Shown here piece by piece: positions 1 to 11,040 of a DNA stretch of 64,000 nt. Position 1 is the first letter of the stretch; each line of letters begins with the position of its first letter. The position numbers were made by a program, and so were the translations under genes. Below the pieces are notes generated by a model. It was not told the origin of the DNA. It did no database searches and saw only the letters and a program-made list of their open reading frames with translations. The stretch comes from Przewalskia tangutica (taxonomy: Eukaryota; Streptophyta; Magnoliopsida; Solanales; Solanaceae), in assembly GCA_029844215.1 (NCBI GenBank), contig CM056729.1, forward strand, positions 248,001 to 312,000. The letters are read 5' to 3'.

Positions 1-2168
1 AACCGAGGCACTATCACCTCTTTCCTTTTAATAACCAAGACACTATCATGTGATGTAACATTAGGGAGTTGGACTCCAACAGTACTAAGTACAACCATCC
101 TTCTTCTTTTTTTAAAGAATCCTCTCATGTAATAAACCCCAAGATACTAGCACCCGTAGTATCAAGACACTTCTTCTTTCAAAATCAAATAACTTATACC
201 TTTAAAGTCATTTCCACTTATAAAATAAATCAACTTATACTTTCAAAACCAAGTAACATATACTCTTAAAACCAAGTAACATATACTTTTTAAATTTAAC
301 TCGAGGCTTTAAAATTAAGTAATTTCTACTCTTTAAATCAAGTCACTTACATCTTTTGAAACCAAGTCATTTATACTTCATATAACTCAAGTCGCTTACT
401 TTCAAAATCAAATCATATATTCTTTCAAAATAAATCAAGTTTCATGACTTTCAAAACCAAGACAAGTATACTTCAAGAATAATCATGTCAATAGAAGGAA
501 GTTAGTTCACATACCTCAGCGTTCTTCTACCAACCCGCTAAGTGGAATACGTTCACGTAGCACTTCCACCTATAACGACAATAGCATGTCTATTAACTAC
601 ATGCCTTTAAGGGTAGGTTAGGGACTTAAGTAACGCTCCTATTTCTACGAAAAATTGGGCAGCACTTCCTTTGTTTCTACGTACTTTTCCACCTTTAAAA
701 AGGCCCAATTTCAACAATAACCAAGCCCCGACTAAGGGCACAATCAACAGTTAATCCAAAGGGGATTACACGCCTACTAGACGTGTAAAATTCTGCCCCA
801 CAATCATATGTAAACAGTCTATAAAATGCATATAACAAGGTTCAATAATTTCCATACCAATTTCGGCCACAACGTCACCACTCTATGACTCTTTCCTTAA
901 TTCTTAATCCAACTCACCTTCCAACAATTCCATATAACAAATACATCTTTAAACATCAATGTTTCCTTTCAATTCTCAACATGCAATTAGCAACCATAAT
1001 AACAACAATAACACTTTAATCCAATGTATACAACATGGTCCTAAAATCGGCTACAACACTAAATTTGTCACATGCATTGCCTAAACTTCAAGTTTCTCTC
1101 AACATACATTCATTAATTCAATTATAATAACATGCAACTCAAATTATATCATAGAAGGAAGAATTTTATACCTCAAACAAAGCCAAAACAACCCCTAATT
1201 CGAACTCACTGCTTCGCCGAACAACCCACGGTTTTATCAACTTTTCTTGCCTAATTCCTCACTTTTTCAACTCCAATTCAACATGCATACAATCTATGAT
1301 GTTAACCCATCATTTATACACATTTTCTCTTCCAAAAACTTGTCTCAAAAACTTGAATTTCTCTGCTCAAAATCGGCCAGCAGTGGCGGAATTCACTGTT
1401 CTGTCAGCTGAAATTGTAACGTCCATAACTTTCTACTCCGATGTCCTATCGACGAGAGATTTATTGAGTTGGAAACTAGACTCGACGAACTTCATTTTAG
1501 GCTTTTGAAATACCTAAAAACTCCTAATATACTAGGATATATACCCCTCCAAATTTGACTAAAAATCTGCCCAAAATTCTGCCACTGCTTTTCACGATTT
1601 CTCTTTTTTTTTTGGAAATTTGTAAAGTGATTTAATCTTGGGGAAGGGATTACAAAGCTTCAATTTGGTGAGGAGAAGGTGAAATTTTCGACTAGGCTTG
1701 AGGGGGAAAAGAGATGAACATGGTGTTTGAGAAATGAAAATGAAATGAAAATGTGAAGGATTTTGTATAAGTCTTGAAACAATTACCCAAATCTGAAAAT
1801 TCTTTTTAAAACTTACACTTTGGTCCATTAATACCCTCTTAGTTTAAAACAAATCCCAAGTAATAAATCTTAATCCTACTCCTTTTAATCTTAACTCCCG
1901 TTTTCTTTAATTCCAGGGAATTTCATAAGGTCTCGTATTCTCCATATCATAATTCTTATAATACGTTACCAACCCATAACGGGAATATATATAATTATCA
2001 TCTTCAATTTCCATTGTCACGCTCGTAGTAACCAGAATTTTTCCGGAATCACATCCTTCGTATACCAACTTCCGGATTAGCATATATAAACATACTTACT
2101 AACCAATATTCGCACTTTATTTCCTTAATTACGTTCTTAATTATTGTCTTAACTTACGAGGTGTAACA
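1..2168 (-). mobile_element. Gypsy-like LTR/UTR sequence, cut by the window edge
   Basis: On the minus strand the block begins at 2168 with TGTTACACCTCG, a terminus resembling the TGTAACA starts of plant chromovirus-type (Tekay/del) LTRs. It interrupts a copia gag reading frame exactly at this point, which supports an insertion boundary. Inside, at about 1410-1500, is a phrase about wall-to-wall identical to what I recognise from plant gypsy LTRs (a plus-strand 'aactttctactccgatg' context), but no coding domain is visible. The far end lies outside the window, so neither the second LTR nor a target duplication can be seen. Lineage is inference from terminal motifs only. Confidence 0.45.
170..480. 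repeat. Degenerate minisatellite of about 25-30 bp units
   Basis: A motif of the form 'ttcaaaaccaagtaacatat' recurs about ten times with heavy divergence (variants include aaattaagtaa, aaatcaagtcac, aaaccaagtcat, aaatcaaatcat). It is A/T-rich and lies inside the gypsy-like block. No open frame of interest crosses it; the short frame at 69-269 is low complexity. Confidence 0.5.
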
Positions 2169-2534
2169 GTTATCTTGAAAGATATCACGCAATCGATTTC
2201 ACGCCTCCATAGCTGTGGAGTTGGGTTCCATAATCATCTGTAAAATGTCCATGAATATTGTGGCATACATTCATTGAAGAACCTTTGCGTCAAGCGTGAC
2301 CCATAATTTTGGGTTGTCCACTTTGGTGGGTACATCATCATCTTCGGTGGTGTCATCCCCCGTTTTAGGAGTCGGAGGGATAATATGGTGAAGAACTTGA
2401 TGTGTCATTGCATGAATCTTGAATAACTCCACCCTAGTCCCATGTTGGACGTTTTCTAGGTCAAGAACAATAGAAAATACGCTCTTGATGTTAGAAACTG
2501 TGAGGGCAGAGTAAAAAGTGTTCTTATCAGTCAT
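2169..2534 (-). pseudogene. Ty1-copia gag N-terminal fragment
   Basis: The minus-strand frame from 2534 reads a copia-type gag N-terminus (TFYSALTVSNIKSVFSIVLDL, then VELFKIHAMTHQVLHHI), of the UBN2/Retrotran_gag class that packages element RNA. After about 87 residues there is a stop (LQ*MYATI); the same frame then continues recognisably (EAWNRLRDIFQDN) to 2169, where the gypsy-like block starts. So there is one nonsense codon plus a truncation by insertion. It lies directly downstream, on its own strand, of a matching primer-binding site (2685-2696) and LTR (2697-2922), so it is the start of a minus-strand copia element. The rest of the element is not in the window. Confidence 0.65.
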
Positions 2535-2684
2535 AGTGAATAGAACGAACTTTAGACAAGATTTTTAGGAGGGGAGAGGAGGTCTCGGGTTTTGCAGAAA
2601 CAGAGGGGAGGGGGGGATATTTGTCACGGTTTTTAAAAAATTTGAGAAAAAAGTGAGAAGCTGAAGCAAGAAAAATAACCTAGA

Positions 2685-2696
2685 CTCTTGATACCA
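2685..2696 (-). other. Primer-binding site of the minus-strand copia element
   Basis: Minus-strand TGGTATCAAGAG begins immediately after the LTR end (...TTTCA). It differs slightly from the initiator tRNA-Met complement TGGTATCAGAGC that is usual for plant copia elements, so it is probably a decayed form. Confidence 0.6.
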
Positions 2697-2922
2697 TGAA
2701 AGAATTAATCTCTTGATTATTCTTATTGATGAAAGACATATATATATAAGTTACAATAGGAAGATCTTTTTCCTATTCTACTTCTAAATCCCTATTCTAT
2801 ATGGAGACTAATCATACAATTATGGTAAGACTATAAAATTAATTACTATACAAGTCTAATATACAAATATACCATAAAACAATATACTATACACGGATGG
2901 GCCGAAGGCCCACTGCTTAACA
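2697..2922 (-). mobile_element. 5' LTR of the minus-strand copia element (226 bp)
   Basis: On the minus strand it starts TGTTAAGCAGTGGGCC at 2922 and ends ATTAATTCTTTCA at 2697, giving TG...CA termini, and is followed without a gap by the primer-binding site. The length is normal for short plant copia LTRs. Its partner LTR is not seen. Confidence 0.6.
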
Positions 2923-2925
2923 GTT

Positions 2926-3225
2926 AGGGCCCGTTTGGTACAGCTTATTAAAAAGAGATTTTAGAAGTAGAACTTTTAGGAGTGGAGTTTTTTATCAAAA
3001 AGTGGCTAGGTATTTGGTTGTCAATAAAAAAAGTGTTTTTGTATAAAAAACAAAAAATAGAAAGCCAAAATAAGCTACTCAAGAAGAGCTTCTTCCAAAA
3101 GTGTTTTTGGGTTCCAAAAGCACTTATCCATTTGTCAACCAAACACTCCATTTAGAGGCCAAAAGTGTTTTTGATTTTCCAAAAGTGTTTTTGGTCTTTA
3201 AAAAAGCTATACCAAACATGCACTT
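2926..3225. mobile_element. MITE-like element (hAT-style termini)
   Basis: The left end reads GGGCCCGTTTGGTACAGCTTA and the right end AAGCTATACCAAACATGCAC, an imperfect inverted repeat around GTTTGGTA[C/T]AGCTT. The interior repeats 'aaaagtgtttttgg' several times on both strands, giving a foldback character. No coding capacity is seen and no clear target duplication was found, so class and borders are tentative. Confidence 0.35.
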
Positions 3226-3595
3226 AATAATGTGCATTGTGCACCATTATCGGCTTACGTTAGCAAATAGCCTCATCCAATTGTTTAAAAAACAAACTTT
3301 TCCTGCATTTGACTATTTTGCCGACACATGTATGAAATTTATTTAAATTTTGACCTCTCAACCCACTTCATTAACAGTGAAAAAATATCTCTAACTTGGC
3401 ACACCCCTCAACAAAACTACTTACGGCAGAAAATAAAAAGTGTTTTTACTAATTTAGTTTGATCAAATGCGTTGAAAAAGAAATTGTTCTTTATAACTAA
3501 AATTTTACTTATTTAAATAAGAGTAAAATATCATTTATTTGAAATTAAAATGAAAAATTCTTATTTTGAGATGGAGGGATTATAAAATATTACCT
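3226..3595. other. A/T-rich stretch without a recognisable gene
   Basis: The right part (about 3540-3595) ends in 'gagatggagggattat', which resembles the decayed terminus of a Stowaway-type MITE. No matching left end was found. Nothing else is recognised. Confidence 0.3.
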
Positions 3596-3945
3596 GTTCA
3601 CTATGGCCAGAACGTGGGTCCCAGCGGCTGGTAGAGGACCGGCGCAGGCCTGGCGCCGAACTTTTGTGGCTCTCTGCTCTTTGGGCACCGTGGCGCTCTG
3701 CTGCTGCTGGTTGGTGGCGCCGCGGCGCCGCCCTGTTTCTCGCCCGGGTTGCCAACTTTTTAGCTTTTTTAGCTCTGGAACCTCTGTTTCTGCCCTCTTT
3801 TCGCTCCTTCTCGCCAATGTGCCACTTTAAACCATTGTGACTCAAAAGAAAGAAAATCTATCCTAACACGACACATATTTGTACAAAAATGGGCAAAAGA
3901 CTAACTAAAAATGACTCAAAAGGTGTATATAAAATACACCGATCA
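3596..3945 (+). mobile_element. 3' part of an LTR related to the solo LTR at 14109-15600
   Basis: The last 110 bases match the end of the 14109-15600 LTR closely: both contain 'aaatgactcaaaa' and end tgtatataaaatacaccgatca. The upstream GC-rich part (3600-3760, rich in ggcgcc) is only loosely similar. It is followed directly by copia RT sequence starting gcgtc at 3946, as the other copy is followed by gcgac. The left end is not found, so this is a truncated copy. The three short overlapping frames in this patch are GC-rich shadows. Confidence 0.5.
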
Positions 3946-5215
3946 GCGTCCTGGTGTGGATTATGCTGAAACCTTTTCACCGGTGGCTAGATAAAGTATA
4001 TTCGGATTTTGCTTGCGATAGCTGCACATTATGATTATGAAATTTGGCAGATGGATGTCAAAACTGCATTCCTCAATGGTAATCTAATTGAGGAAGTGTA
4101 TATGAAACAACCCGAGGGTTTTTCATGTGAGTCCAAACCAAATGTTGTGTGCAGGCTACATAAGTTCATTTATGGATTTAAGCAAGCCTCTAGGAGTTGG
4201 AACATTTGCTTTGACAATGCAATCAAATCTTTTGATTTTGTCAGAAGCAAAGAGGATCCTTGTGTTTATTTCAAACACAAGGATGAGGGTATTGTCTTCA
4301 TTATTATATATGTTGATGACATATTGATAATGAGAGATAATAAGACCTTCATGCAGTCAGTTAAGGATTGGTTGTCCAAGACCTTCATGATGAAAAATTT
4401 AGGTAAAGCCTGCTACATTCTGAGAATTAGGATCTATAGAGATAGACCTAATAGATTGTTGGGGCTGTCACAATCAGTCTACATAGACAAAGTGCTTAGA
4501 CGTTTTTCAATGGAGAATTCCAAGAAAGGCGATCTTCCGATGTGTCAAGGCATCAAGTTATCAAAGAAGGGTTGCCCTTCTAATGCTATTGAACTTGAGC
4601 GCATGAAGATGATTCCATATGCTTCGGCTATAAGATCAATCATGTATGCCATGACCTGTACTAGGCCATATGTAGCCTTTCCCCTTAGTATGACTTGCAA
4701 GTTACAGCATAATCCTTGCGAGGAACACTGGAAAGCAGTCAAGAGTATTCTCAAGTACCTCAGGCGTACTAAAGATTACTTCTTAGTCTATGGTGGAGTT
4801 GATGAGTTGGTTGCCACTGGGTATACCGATGCTAGTTTCCAGACAGATGTTGATGATTTTAAATCTCAGTCTGGTTACACGTTCATTTTCAACGGAGGAG
4901 CAGTAAGCTGGAAGAGTTCCATACATGCTACTACTGCAGACTCGACTACTGAAGCGGAGTACATTGCTGGATCGGAAGCTGCTAAGGAAGCTATCGCGAT
5001 TTCTGAGTTCCTGAAGGAACTAGGGGTTGTTCCGAGTGCTAGTGGTCCGATAATTATTTATTGTGACAACACTAGTGCGATTGCACAGGCAAGGGAACCA
5101 AGATCAACAAACAGAAACAAACATGTACCGAGGAAGTACCACATCATGGTGGAAACTGAAGATATCAAGATAGATTATATTTTCACAGACAATAATCTAG
5201 CAGATTACTAAACCA
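3946..5215 (+). pseudogene. Ty1-copia pol fragment: reverse transcriptase and RNase H
   Basis: The fragment begins inside the RT (DYAETFSPVAR), hits a stop and a shift near 3990, then stays open from about 4009 to 5211. RT signatures visible are WQMDVKTAFLNG, GFKQASRSW and the catalytic YVDDILI (about residue 102 of the open part). RNase H shows TGYTDASF, a STTEAEYIA motif and YCDNTSAI. The end is degenerate: the usual NLADP motif reads NLADY followed by a stop. Gag, protease and integrase are missing because a foreign LTR fragment abuts at 3945. The motifs are of the Tork/SIRE kind, but lineage was not tested. It cannot make a working polyprotein. Confidence 0.85.
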
Positions 5216-5287
5216 TTAAGCTTGGTGAAGCATAATGGTCATTTTGAGAACATGGGTATTAGATATGTTGGTGATTGGCTCTAGGCC

Positions 5288-5298
5288 AAGTGGGAGAT
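5288..5298 (+). other. Polypurine tract of the plus-strand copia element
   Basis: The sequence aagtgggagat lies just before an LTR-like start TGAAAGTATATG at 5299. The form CAAGTGGGAGAT is typical of plant copia elements, where it primes plus-strand DNA synthesis. Confidence 0.6.
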
Positions 5299-5682
5299 TG
5301 AAAGTATATGTATGTCCTAGAGACAATCTGTATTAGAACACAATGTACTTTATACACATTCGTATTTATATTAATGATGATTAATATTATGGCATTTGCA
5401 TTTGTTGAATTATTAATTGATTGTTTATAATATTCTATAAATGCATCCCTAGAGTTTACGTATTTATTAATAATGTGAGAATTAATGTTATAACGTAACT
5501 CTTAAATTACCTCGACTAATGATCATCGAAATTGGGATATCGATGATATGCGATACGTCGACATGTGGTATGCATCATATCCTTAGGAGATGTAGTATGT
5601 CTCACTTGCTACGAGTTATGACAACTCGTGATGGACACATGGATACTTGTTGAAGTATCGGTATGCCCTGCTGATGTACTGT
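5299..5682 (+). mobile_element. Copia 3' LTR, left piece (split by the Ogre element)
   Basis: It starts TGAAAGTATATGTATG after the polypurine tract of the pol fragment and runs until the Ogre element interrupts it at 5683. The continuation is at 26404. The five bases at 5678-5682 are repeated at 26404-26408, which shows that the Ogre element landed in this LTR. Confidence 0.6.
5678..5682. repeat. Target site duplication of the Ogre element, left copy (ACTGT)
   Basis: ACTGT lies directly before the LTR start TGTCGCGCCC and is repeated directly after the LTR end ...GTGTCAACA at 26404-26408. A 5-bp duplication is what a gypsy integrase makes. Confidence 0.85.
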
Positions 5683-8600
5683 TGTCGCGCCCTTTTTCAG
5701 CCGCGGCATTCTAAAATAGCGAGCCCTGCTCAAATAAAAGGTTAGAAAATAAAATTAAAAAAAATAGTTAAAAAGGTTTAAGAGGTTTTAAAAATGTTGG
5801 AAGATGCTTAAAGGTGCTAAAAGATTATAAAGATGCTAAAGTTTAAAAGGGTGCTAAAATGCTAAAGGGTTGCTAGAATGCTAAGGGTTCGCGGAGTCGC
5901 CACCTAATTAATTGGGTGAATTAGGACACCTAAATGTTTAACTAGTTTGAAGTAAAACATTAACTCCATTTTATGGTCTGCTAAACTTAGTGAGATTCTG
6001 GGTAAGGGTTCTTTATTAATCTAGAGGGAAGGGGTTAGGCACCCTCTAAGATCCGCTAACTTGCGGTTGTCCTGCCAAACCTAGGGTAATTATTATGCTA
6101 ATAAAATATGTATTGAGAGTTATTTAAACAGGGCATAAAAGACTATGAGATTTGTTTAAAATGTAAGAGTTAGTTTCAAAAAGAGGCAAATGTATTGCTG
6201 GAGTAAAAATATATGCAAGTATTCCTTTACCTAAGAGGTATATGTTGCTTAGCATGATAATGTGAGAAAACATATCTATTATGCAACAGAAGTATTTATT
6301 ATTTTCTTTGTATTAACAGGGATTTCCTCAAAGCAGTTTTAAAATCTCTCGACTAACCCTATTTATTATGCCAGCGTAGAGTATTAAGCGGTTTATTATA
6401 GTTTTTTTAAACAGGGCGAGCCTAAAGTAATTAACCTAAAGGGAATTGGCTTCTAAATTAGAGGTTCGAAGTTTAGATGTTCTAATTATTCTATTAATTA
6501 ATGTAGCGTTTAGACAAATAATTTACAGTACATAAATGAATGGGGGGGGCGGGGTAAGAACAATAAGACGACTCGAGGAATGGCGAAGTCATTTCGCCTC
6601 TGGCTTAGAATTCTTGATGCGGAGGATAAATGCATGTAGATGTAGGTCTTCGCGTTTGCCACAATGAGTCCCGCTATGAGACTCTTTGTTGCTCCGGTGT
6701 ATTTCATGTAAAAAAAAATGATAAAGATTAGTAAATATTCCAAATAATATAATATAGATGAACATGTGCAGGTTTTAGCTGGCATTTAATCAAATCAGTC
6801 TTTAGAACTAATATCTCGAACAAGACAAAAGGCCGAAAACAAATTGGCATATGGGACCAACTTATAGTAAATGACAGTAGCAGCAACACAAGTAACAGCA
6901 GCAACAATAATTCCAAAATAGTAGCAGCAGTAATAACGCTAAAGCAATAGCGCCAACAGAACAGTAGTAGCAAGACTAATATTAACCAGTTGTTTCTATG
7001 GTTTAGGAGACTTTACCAGTGTATTAATTTAAAAAAATCCGAGCAAGACAAACATGTACATCTTAGTAGGCAATTCAGGTAATTAAGATGAGCTATGCAT
7101 GAATGTCCTAAGGGGAGGCCTATATGTAGATAATTAGTGTATATATATGCAGCAAGGCAGAATCGCAAACCAACGGTATGTCAGTGGCAACAATTGATAA
7201 AAAAGGGATCAATAGGACTCTGAAACATATAGGAGATTATTTATATTCACGTTTCGAATTGCACAAAATCATTTGAATCAGAATTGGGTATGCAAAATCC
7301 AACCAAGTATATGATCAATAATGTAGACATGCAGGTTTAGAAATTGAACCAGTAGAACACTAAGAATATTATTTCATCTATGTAGGGACTATTAAGTCAC
7401 ATATTGCGTATTTATGTTATATCTAGCCATGGAAACATTTCCGGGCAAAGCACACTTATATTTGAGATGGTTATCGAAGTCTAGACAGCCTTCAGTTTAA
7501 GCTAACACATATTCAAAATAGGTTTAAATCCTACTATGTCATCTTAAGCTATTTTAAATATGTTTACAAGTGATCTATGGGTATTGAACCAATAATGCCC
7601 ATGATTTATCAATCAGATAGCCAACTCTAACAGTGTATGATCTACTGAGTGTCCACTTAGTGAATACAAAGAAATACAACTTAAAGCATTAGCTACCTGT
7701 AACTTAGCTAAACCTATACAATATCAATTCAACCGTCATAAACAACCTCTAAATTTTAATTGAACCTTCATAGTAACCAAATGGGTAGTTATAAAGTAAA
7801 CAAGATATGACTAACAGGCAGGGGATCAATCGATCTCCAATATATGTTAAACAGGCTTAAATGCTAACTAACTGACCTAAAATTGAAACTGAAACCTGAA
7901 CTGAAATCTTTTAACACATAATTAGTCCGCAAGAAACTCGCAACAGAAAGTAAAGAGTAGAACTGAGAGGGGATGAATTTACCTTCTCCGGGCAGCGAAC
8001 CGGGGCAGCGTATCAAGTCGTCGGTTCACTCGGAGGGTTTATTGCGGTTATGCGAAAGGATGAAACTTCAAAAAAAGCTTGAGGATTCTGAATTATCTGC
8101 TCTGGAATGCTTAACTTCGAATGATGCTTCCTGTTCTCTCTCGATTTCTGAATTTCGATGCTATGGGTATCCTGCCCTTTTCTGAATCCCCCCGTCGATG
8201 CCTATTGCATGCATATAACTTCCGTATTTATAGCCCTAATTCGGGTTCTAAATTAGGGTCATTTTTGGGCTGATATCAACGCAATTTTAGTACTGATTTG
8301 GTGCGATTTTGTGGACTGATATGGAAAGTTGATGGTTGTCTTCGTGACTGATTTCTTAGGGAATCTATTTTGGAAGGTAAGTTTATTCGGGTATATGTTG
8401 ATCTGGTTCTTGTTATGGTAGAGTGTATGATAGCATGGGTGTAAGATTTTGGACGATAATTGGAAGATTTGGCATGGTTATGGTAAGTTTGGGCGATGGG
8501 AAGAGAAGGTGCGCGATTTTTAGGTTTAGGTTTCTTTTAGGTTTTTCTTTTGTTGAAGTGCAGGGAAGACGAGGAAATGGGTGGGTCGAGGAAATAAGGT

Positions 8601-9341
8601 GTGGGCGGGTTGGGCTTGGTCGCGTGTTGAAATTGGAGTAATGTGGGCTGGGGTATTATTTAGGTATTGGGTATTAGGTATTAGGTTAGTTTTAATTAGG
8701 TAGAGTTTTAAGTTAGTGTTATAATTATTAGTTTTAGGCTCTTAATTAGTGACAAAGTAATTAATTAATTGTGATTAAATTATCTAATTGTTATAAAATA
8801 AATGCGTGTGTTATTTAATTAATGCTTAATGCTTGAACGCGCACTATTATTTAAAAATCTTATTGTTGCATTATTGCGAAGTTAAATTAAAATTAAAATT
8901 GAGTCTAGATTAAATTACTTAAATGCTAAATGCGAGTATGATATTTAAGAATCGTTTAAAGCTTTATAAATGCGGTGCTATTAAATGCATATATCAGATT
9001 AAAATTGATTTTTAAATTACAAATGATTATGAAATTCTCTTGCGTATCACTAAACGCGACTATGCTACTTGATACGACGTCATTGCTAAATTATTTATTT
9101 TATGCATTTATTACTTACTTAAGAATTACGACAGAGCTTGAAATCAACTAACGCGGACGCGGGACTCTAAGTGCTTGAAACTCTACGTAAGATGCGATGC
9201 CATTATTAAATTATTTATTTATGCCTGTATTTATGTTTTATTGTTGTATTTTATTATAAAAATCCTAAAAAATTATTTTACAAAATTAGTGTAATTTTAT
9301 GGTTAATGGCTGGACGGGAGGGTCAAAATTGGGTGTCAACA
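5683..9341 (-). mobile_element. Ogre 3' LTR (3659 bp)
   Basis: On the plus strand it begins TGTCGCGCCC and ends GGGTGTCAACA, so on the coding strand it runs TGTTGACACCC...GGGCGCGACA. It is nearly identical to 22736-26403 over its whole length. It contains a CAG/CAA trinucleotide-rich tract at 6880-6970 and a minus-strand TATAAATA at 8225-8232. Short frames within it (for example 6510-6785 and 6728-6973) are non-coding shadows. Confidence 0.9.
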
Positions 9342-9354
9342 GATGTCCCTCTTT
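9342..9354 (-). other. Ogre polypurine tract
   Basis: Minus-strand AAAGAGGGACATC ends at the base before the 3' LTR start TGTTGACACCC. Position and composition fit the plus-strand primer of Tat-lineage elements. Confidence 0.75.
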
Positions 9355-9476
9355 GTATGGAGATGATGGAAGAATCTTCGGACAAAGACGTTGACTCATA
9401 GCCAATTTTGTCTCGATCTTCAGAATTTGCAAAAATGCTGGGCAGGTAGACAAGGCTGACGCAAAAATAAAAAACT

Positions 9477-9737
9477 GTCCCAGTGTCGAGTTATGACGAC
9501 ACTGGGTTACCATGGTCGAAACACCAAGGCGGGCTAACGCGGACTCAAGGTTGTCCTAGTGTCGAGTTATGACGACACTGGGTTACCATGGTCAAAACAC
9601 CAAGGCGGGCTAACGCGGACTTAAAGCTGTCCCAGTGTCGAGTTATGACGACACTGGGCTACCATGGTCAAAACACCAAGGCGGGCTAATGCGGGCTCAA
9701 AATTTGTCCCAGTGTCGAGTTATGACGACACTGGGCT
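9477..9737. repeat. Minisatellite of 76-77 bp units with a perfect hairpin core
   Basis: Unit starts at 9477, 9553, 9629 and 9706 give about 3.4 copies. Each unit opens with CCCAGTGTCG, an 8-base loop AGTTATGA, then CGACACTGGG, a perfect 10-bp inverted repeat (the second copy has one substitution in the left arm). The rest of the unit reads ttaccatggtcaaaacacc plus aaggcgggctaacgcgg. The fourth copy stops just after the hairpin. It lies in the 3' region of the Ogre element, between integrase and 3' LTR. Confidence 0.9.
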
Positions 9738-10289
9738 GTGGTGTAAAGAGTAAAATAAAATAAACGGGCTTGAACCTGGGGTGTACTGCTATGGCTTGTG
9801 GTGCTGGGTTCTGTGGTGATGCGGAGCGAGTGGACCGACGCTTGAGGCCGCTTCTGCCATTCGTTGGGAAGGTTGGCCCCCCCAACAAATTGCCCCGGTT
9901 CGCTGTAAGAGAAAATCCACGTTGTGCTCCTGCTCCTGCATGCTAAGACTTGAACAAACGGTTAGTGCATAACTGTTAAGGCAAAATGATGATGCATAAT
10001 TTTAAAAACAATGTAATCGCGTGAGTAGAAGGTTATCCTGCAAAAATGTGATGCCTGCTGTGTTGATGCGATGTTGCGAATGCTGTGATTTTCGTCCTTG
10101 TACAGACGTGTTGCGATTGTGAACGCGGATACGTGGTCCTTGCTGCAACTGTCCCTGTAGACTAAAGCTCAAGAAAAAGTTAGTGCATAACTGCTAAGAC
10201 AGAATAATAAAGCATGAATGAGAAAAGTGCAATTTTGAGAATATAGAAATCGTCCTTGCGTAAATGTGATATGCCGATGATGGCGTCAT
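9738..10289 (-). other. Ogre 3' untranslated region between tandem arrays
   Basis: No domain is recognised. Two related blocks, about 9945-10055 and 10155-10275, share 'gttagtgcataactg' followed by aaggcaaaat- or aagacagaat-type sequence; a third related block lies at 11040-11120. Small frames here are not conserved coding sequence. Confidence 0.5.
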
Positions 10290-11040
10290 TTTCGGACTTC
10301 TTTGTCGCCGATAACGCCGTCGTTGACGGGCGTCGCCTCTTGGCGTCGTTGCGTAGACGCACGCCGGCGACGCCGCTGTTCGACGTGTTGCCGGGCGTGA
10401 TTGCGTACGCACGCCGATGACGTCGCCGCTCGACGATCTTTGAATCGTCGTTGCTGGGCGTATTCTTTGGGCGTCGTTGCGTGACGCCTTACGCGATGGC
10501 GTCGTTGCTGGGCGTGTGCCGCCTTGGCGTCGTTGCGTAGACGCAATGCTGATGGTGTCGCCGCACGACACGAATACGTCGTTATGCGGACGTATTCTTT
10601 GGGCGTCGTTGCGTAGACGCAACGCTGATGACGTCGTTGCTGGACGCGATGTTCTTCGGGCGTCGTTGCGTGACGCACGCCGATGGTGTCGTTACGACCC
10701 ATGCGGATAATGTCGTTCGGATATGTTGCCACCGCATCGTTGCGTAGACGCACGCCGGTGAGTGTCGCCGACACACGCCGATAACGCCGTCGACTGGGCG
10801 TGTTTCTTTGGCGTCGTTGCGTAGACGCACGCCGATGGTGTCGTTGCCGACACGACGCCAATACGTCGTTGCACGGGCGTATTCTTTGGGGGTGTCGTTG
10901 CAGACGCACGCCGGCGACGCCGTCGTTGCTGAGCGTGTTCTTCTTGGCGTCGTTGCGTGACGCACGCGATGGTGTCGTTGACTGGACACGCCGTAACGCT
11001 GCGTTATGCGGACGTAGCGCCGCCGCTCGTAGAATAAATG
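10290..11040. repeat. CpG-rich tandem array built on gcgtcgttgcgtagacgc
   Basis: The motif gcgtcgttgcgtagacgc followed by acgccgatg/acgccggcg recurs about ten times with variable spacers (for example near 10345, 10530, 10600, 10735 and 10812). The core is itself an inverted repeat (GCGTC...GACGC). Base composition is far more GC- and CpG-rich than the surroundings. Arrays in the 3' untranslated region of plant Tat/Ogre elements are known as a source of new satellites. Long overlapping frames on both strands (the longest at 10286-11116) follow from the repeat and lack any domain. Confidence 0.8.

Noticed and set aside
3603..3830. 75-codon GC-rich frames on both strands
   Set aside because: Part of an LTR fragment related to 14109-15600; the frame is not conserved there.
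6510..6973. Hydrophobic frames in the Ogre LTR (repeated at 23546-23836) as membrane proteins
   Set aside because: They arise from CAG/CAA-rich and A/T-rich LTR sequence, and differ in length between two nearly identical LTRs.
9477..9737. CRISPR-like repeat-spacer pattern
   Set aside because: The units are contiguous 76-bp tandem repeats with the same 'spacer' each time, in a plant retrotransposon.
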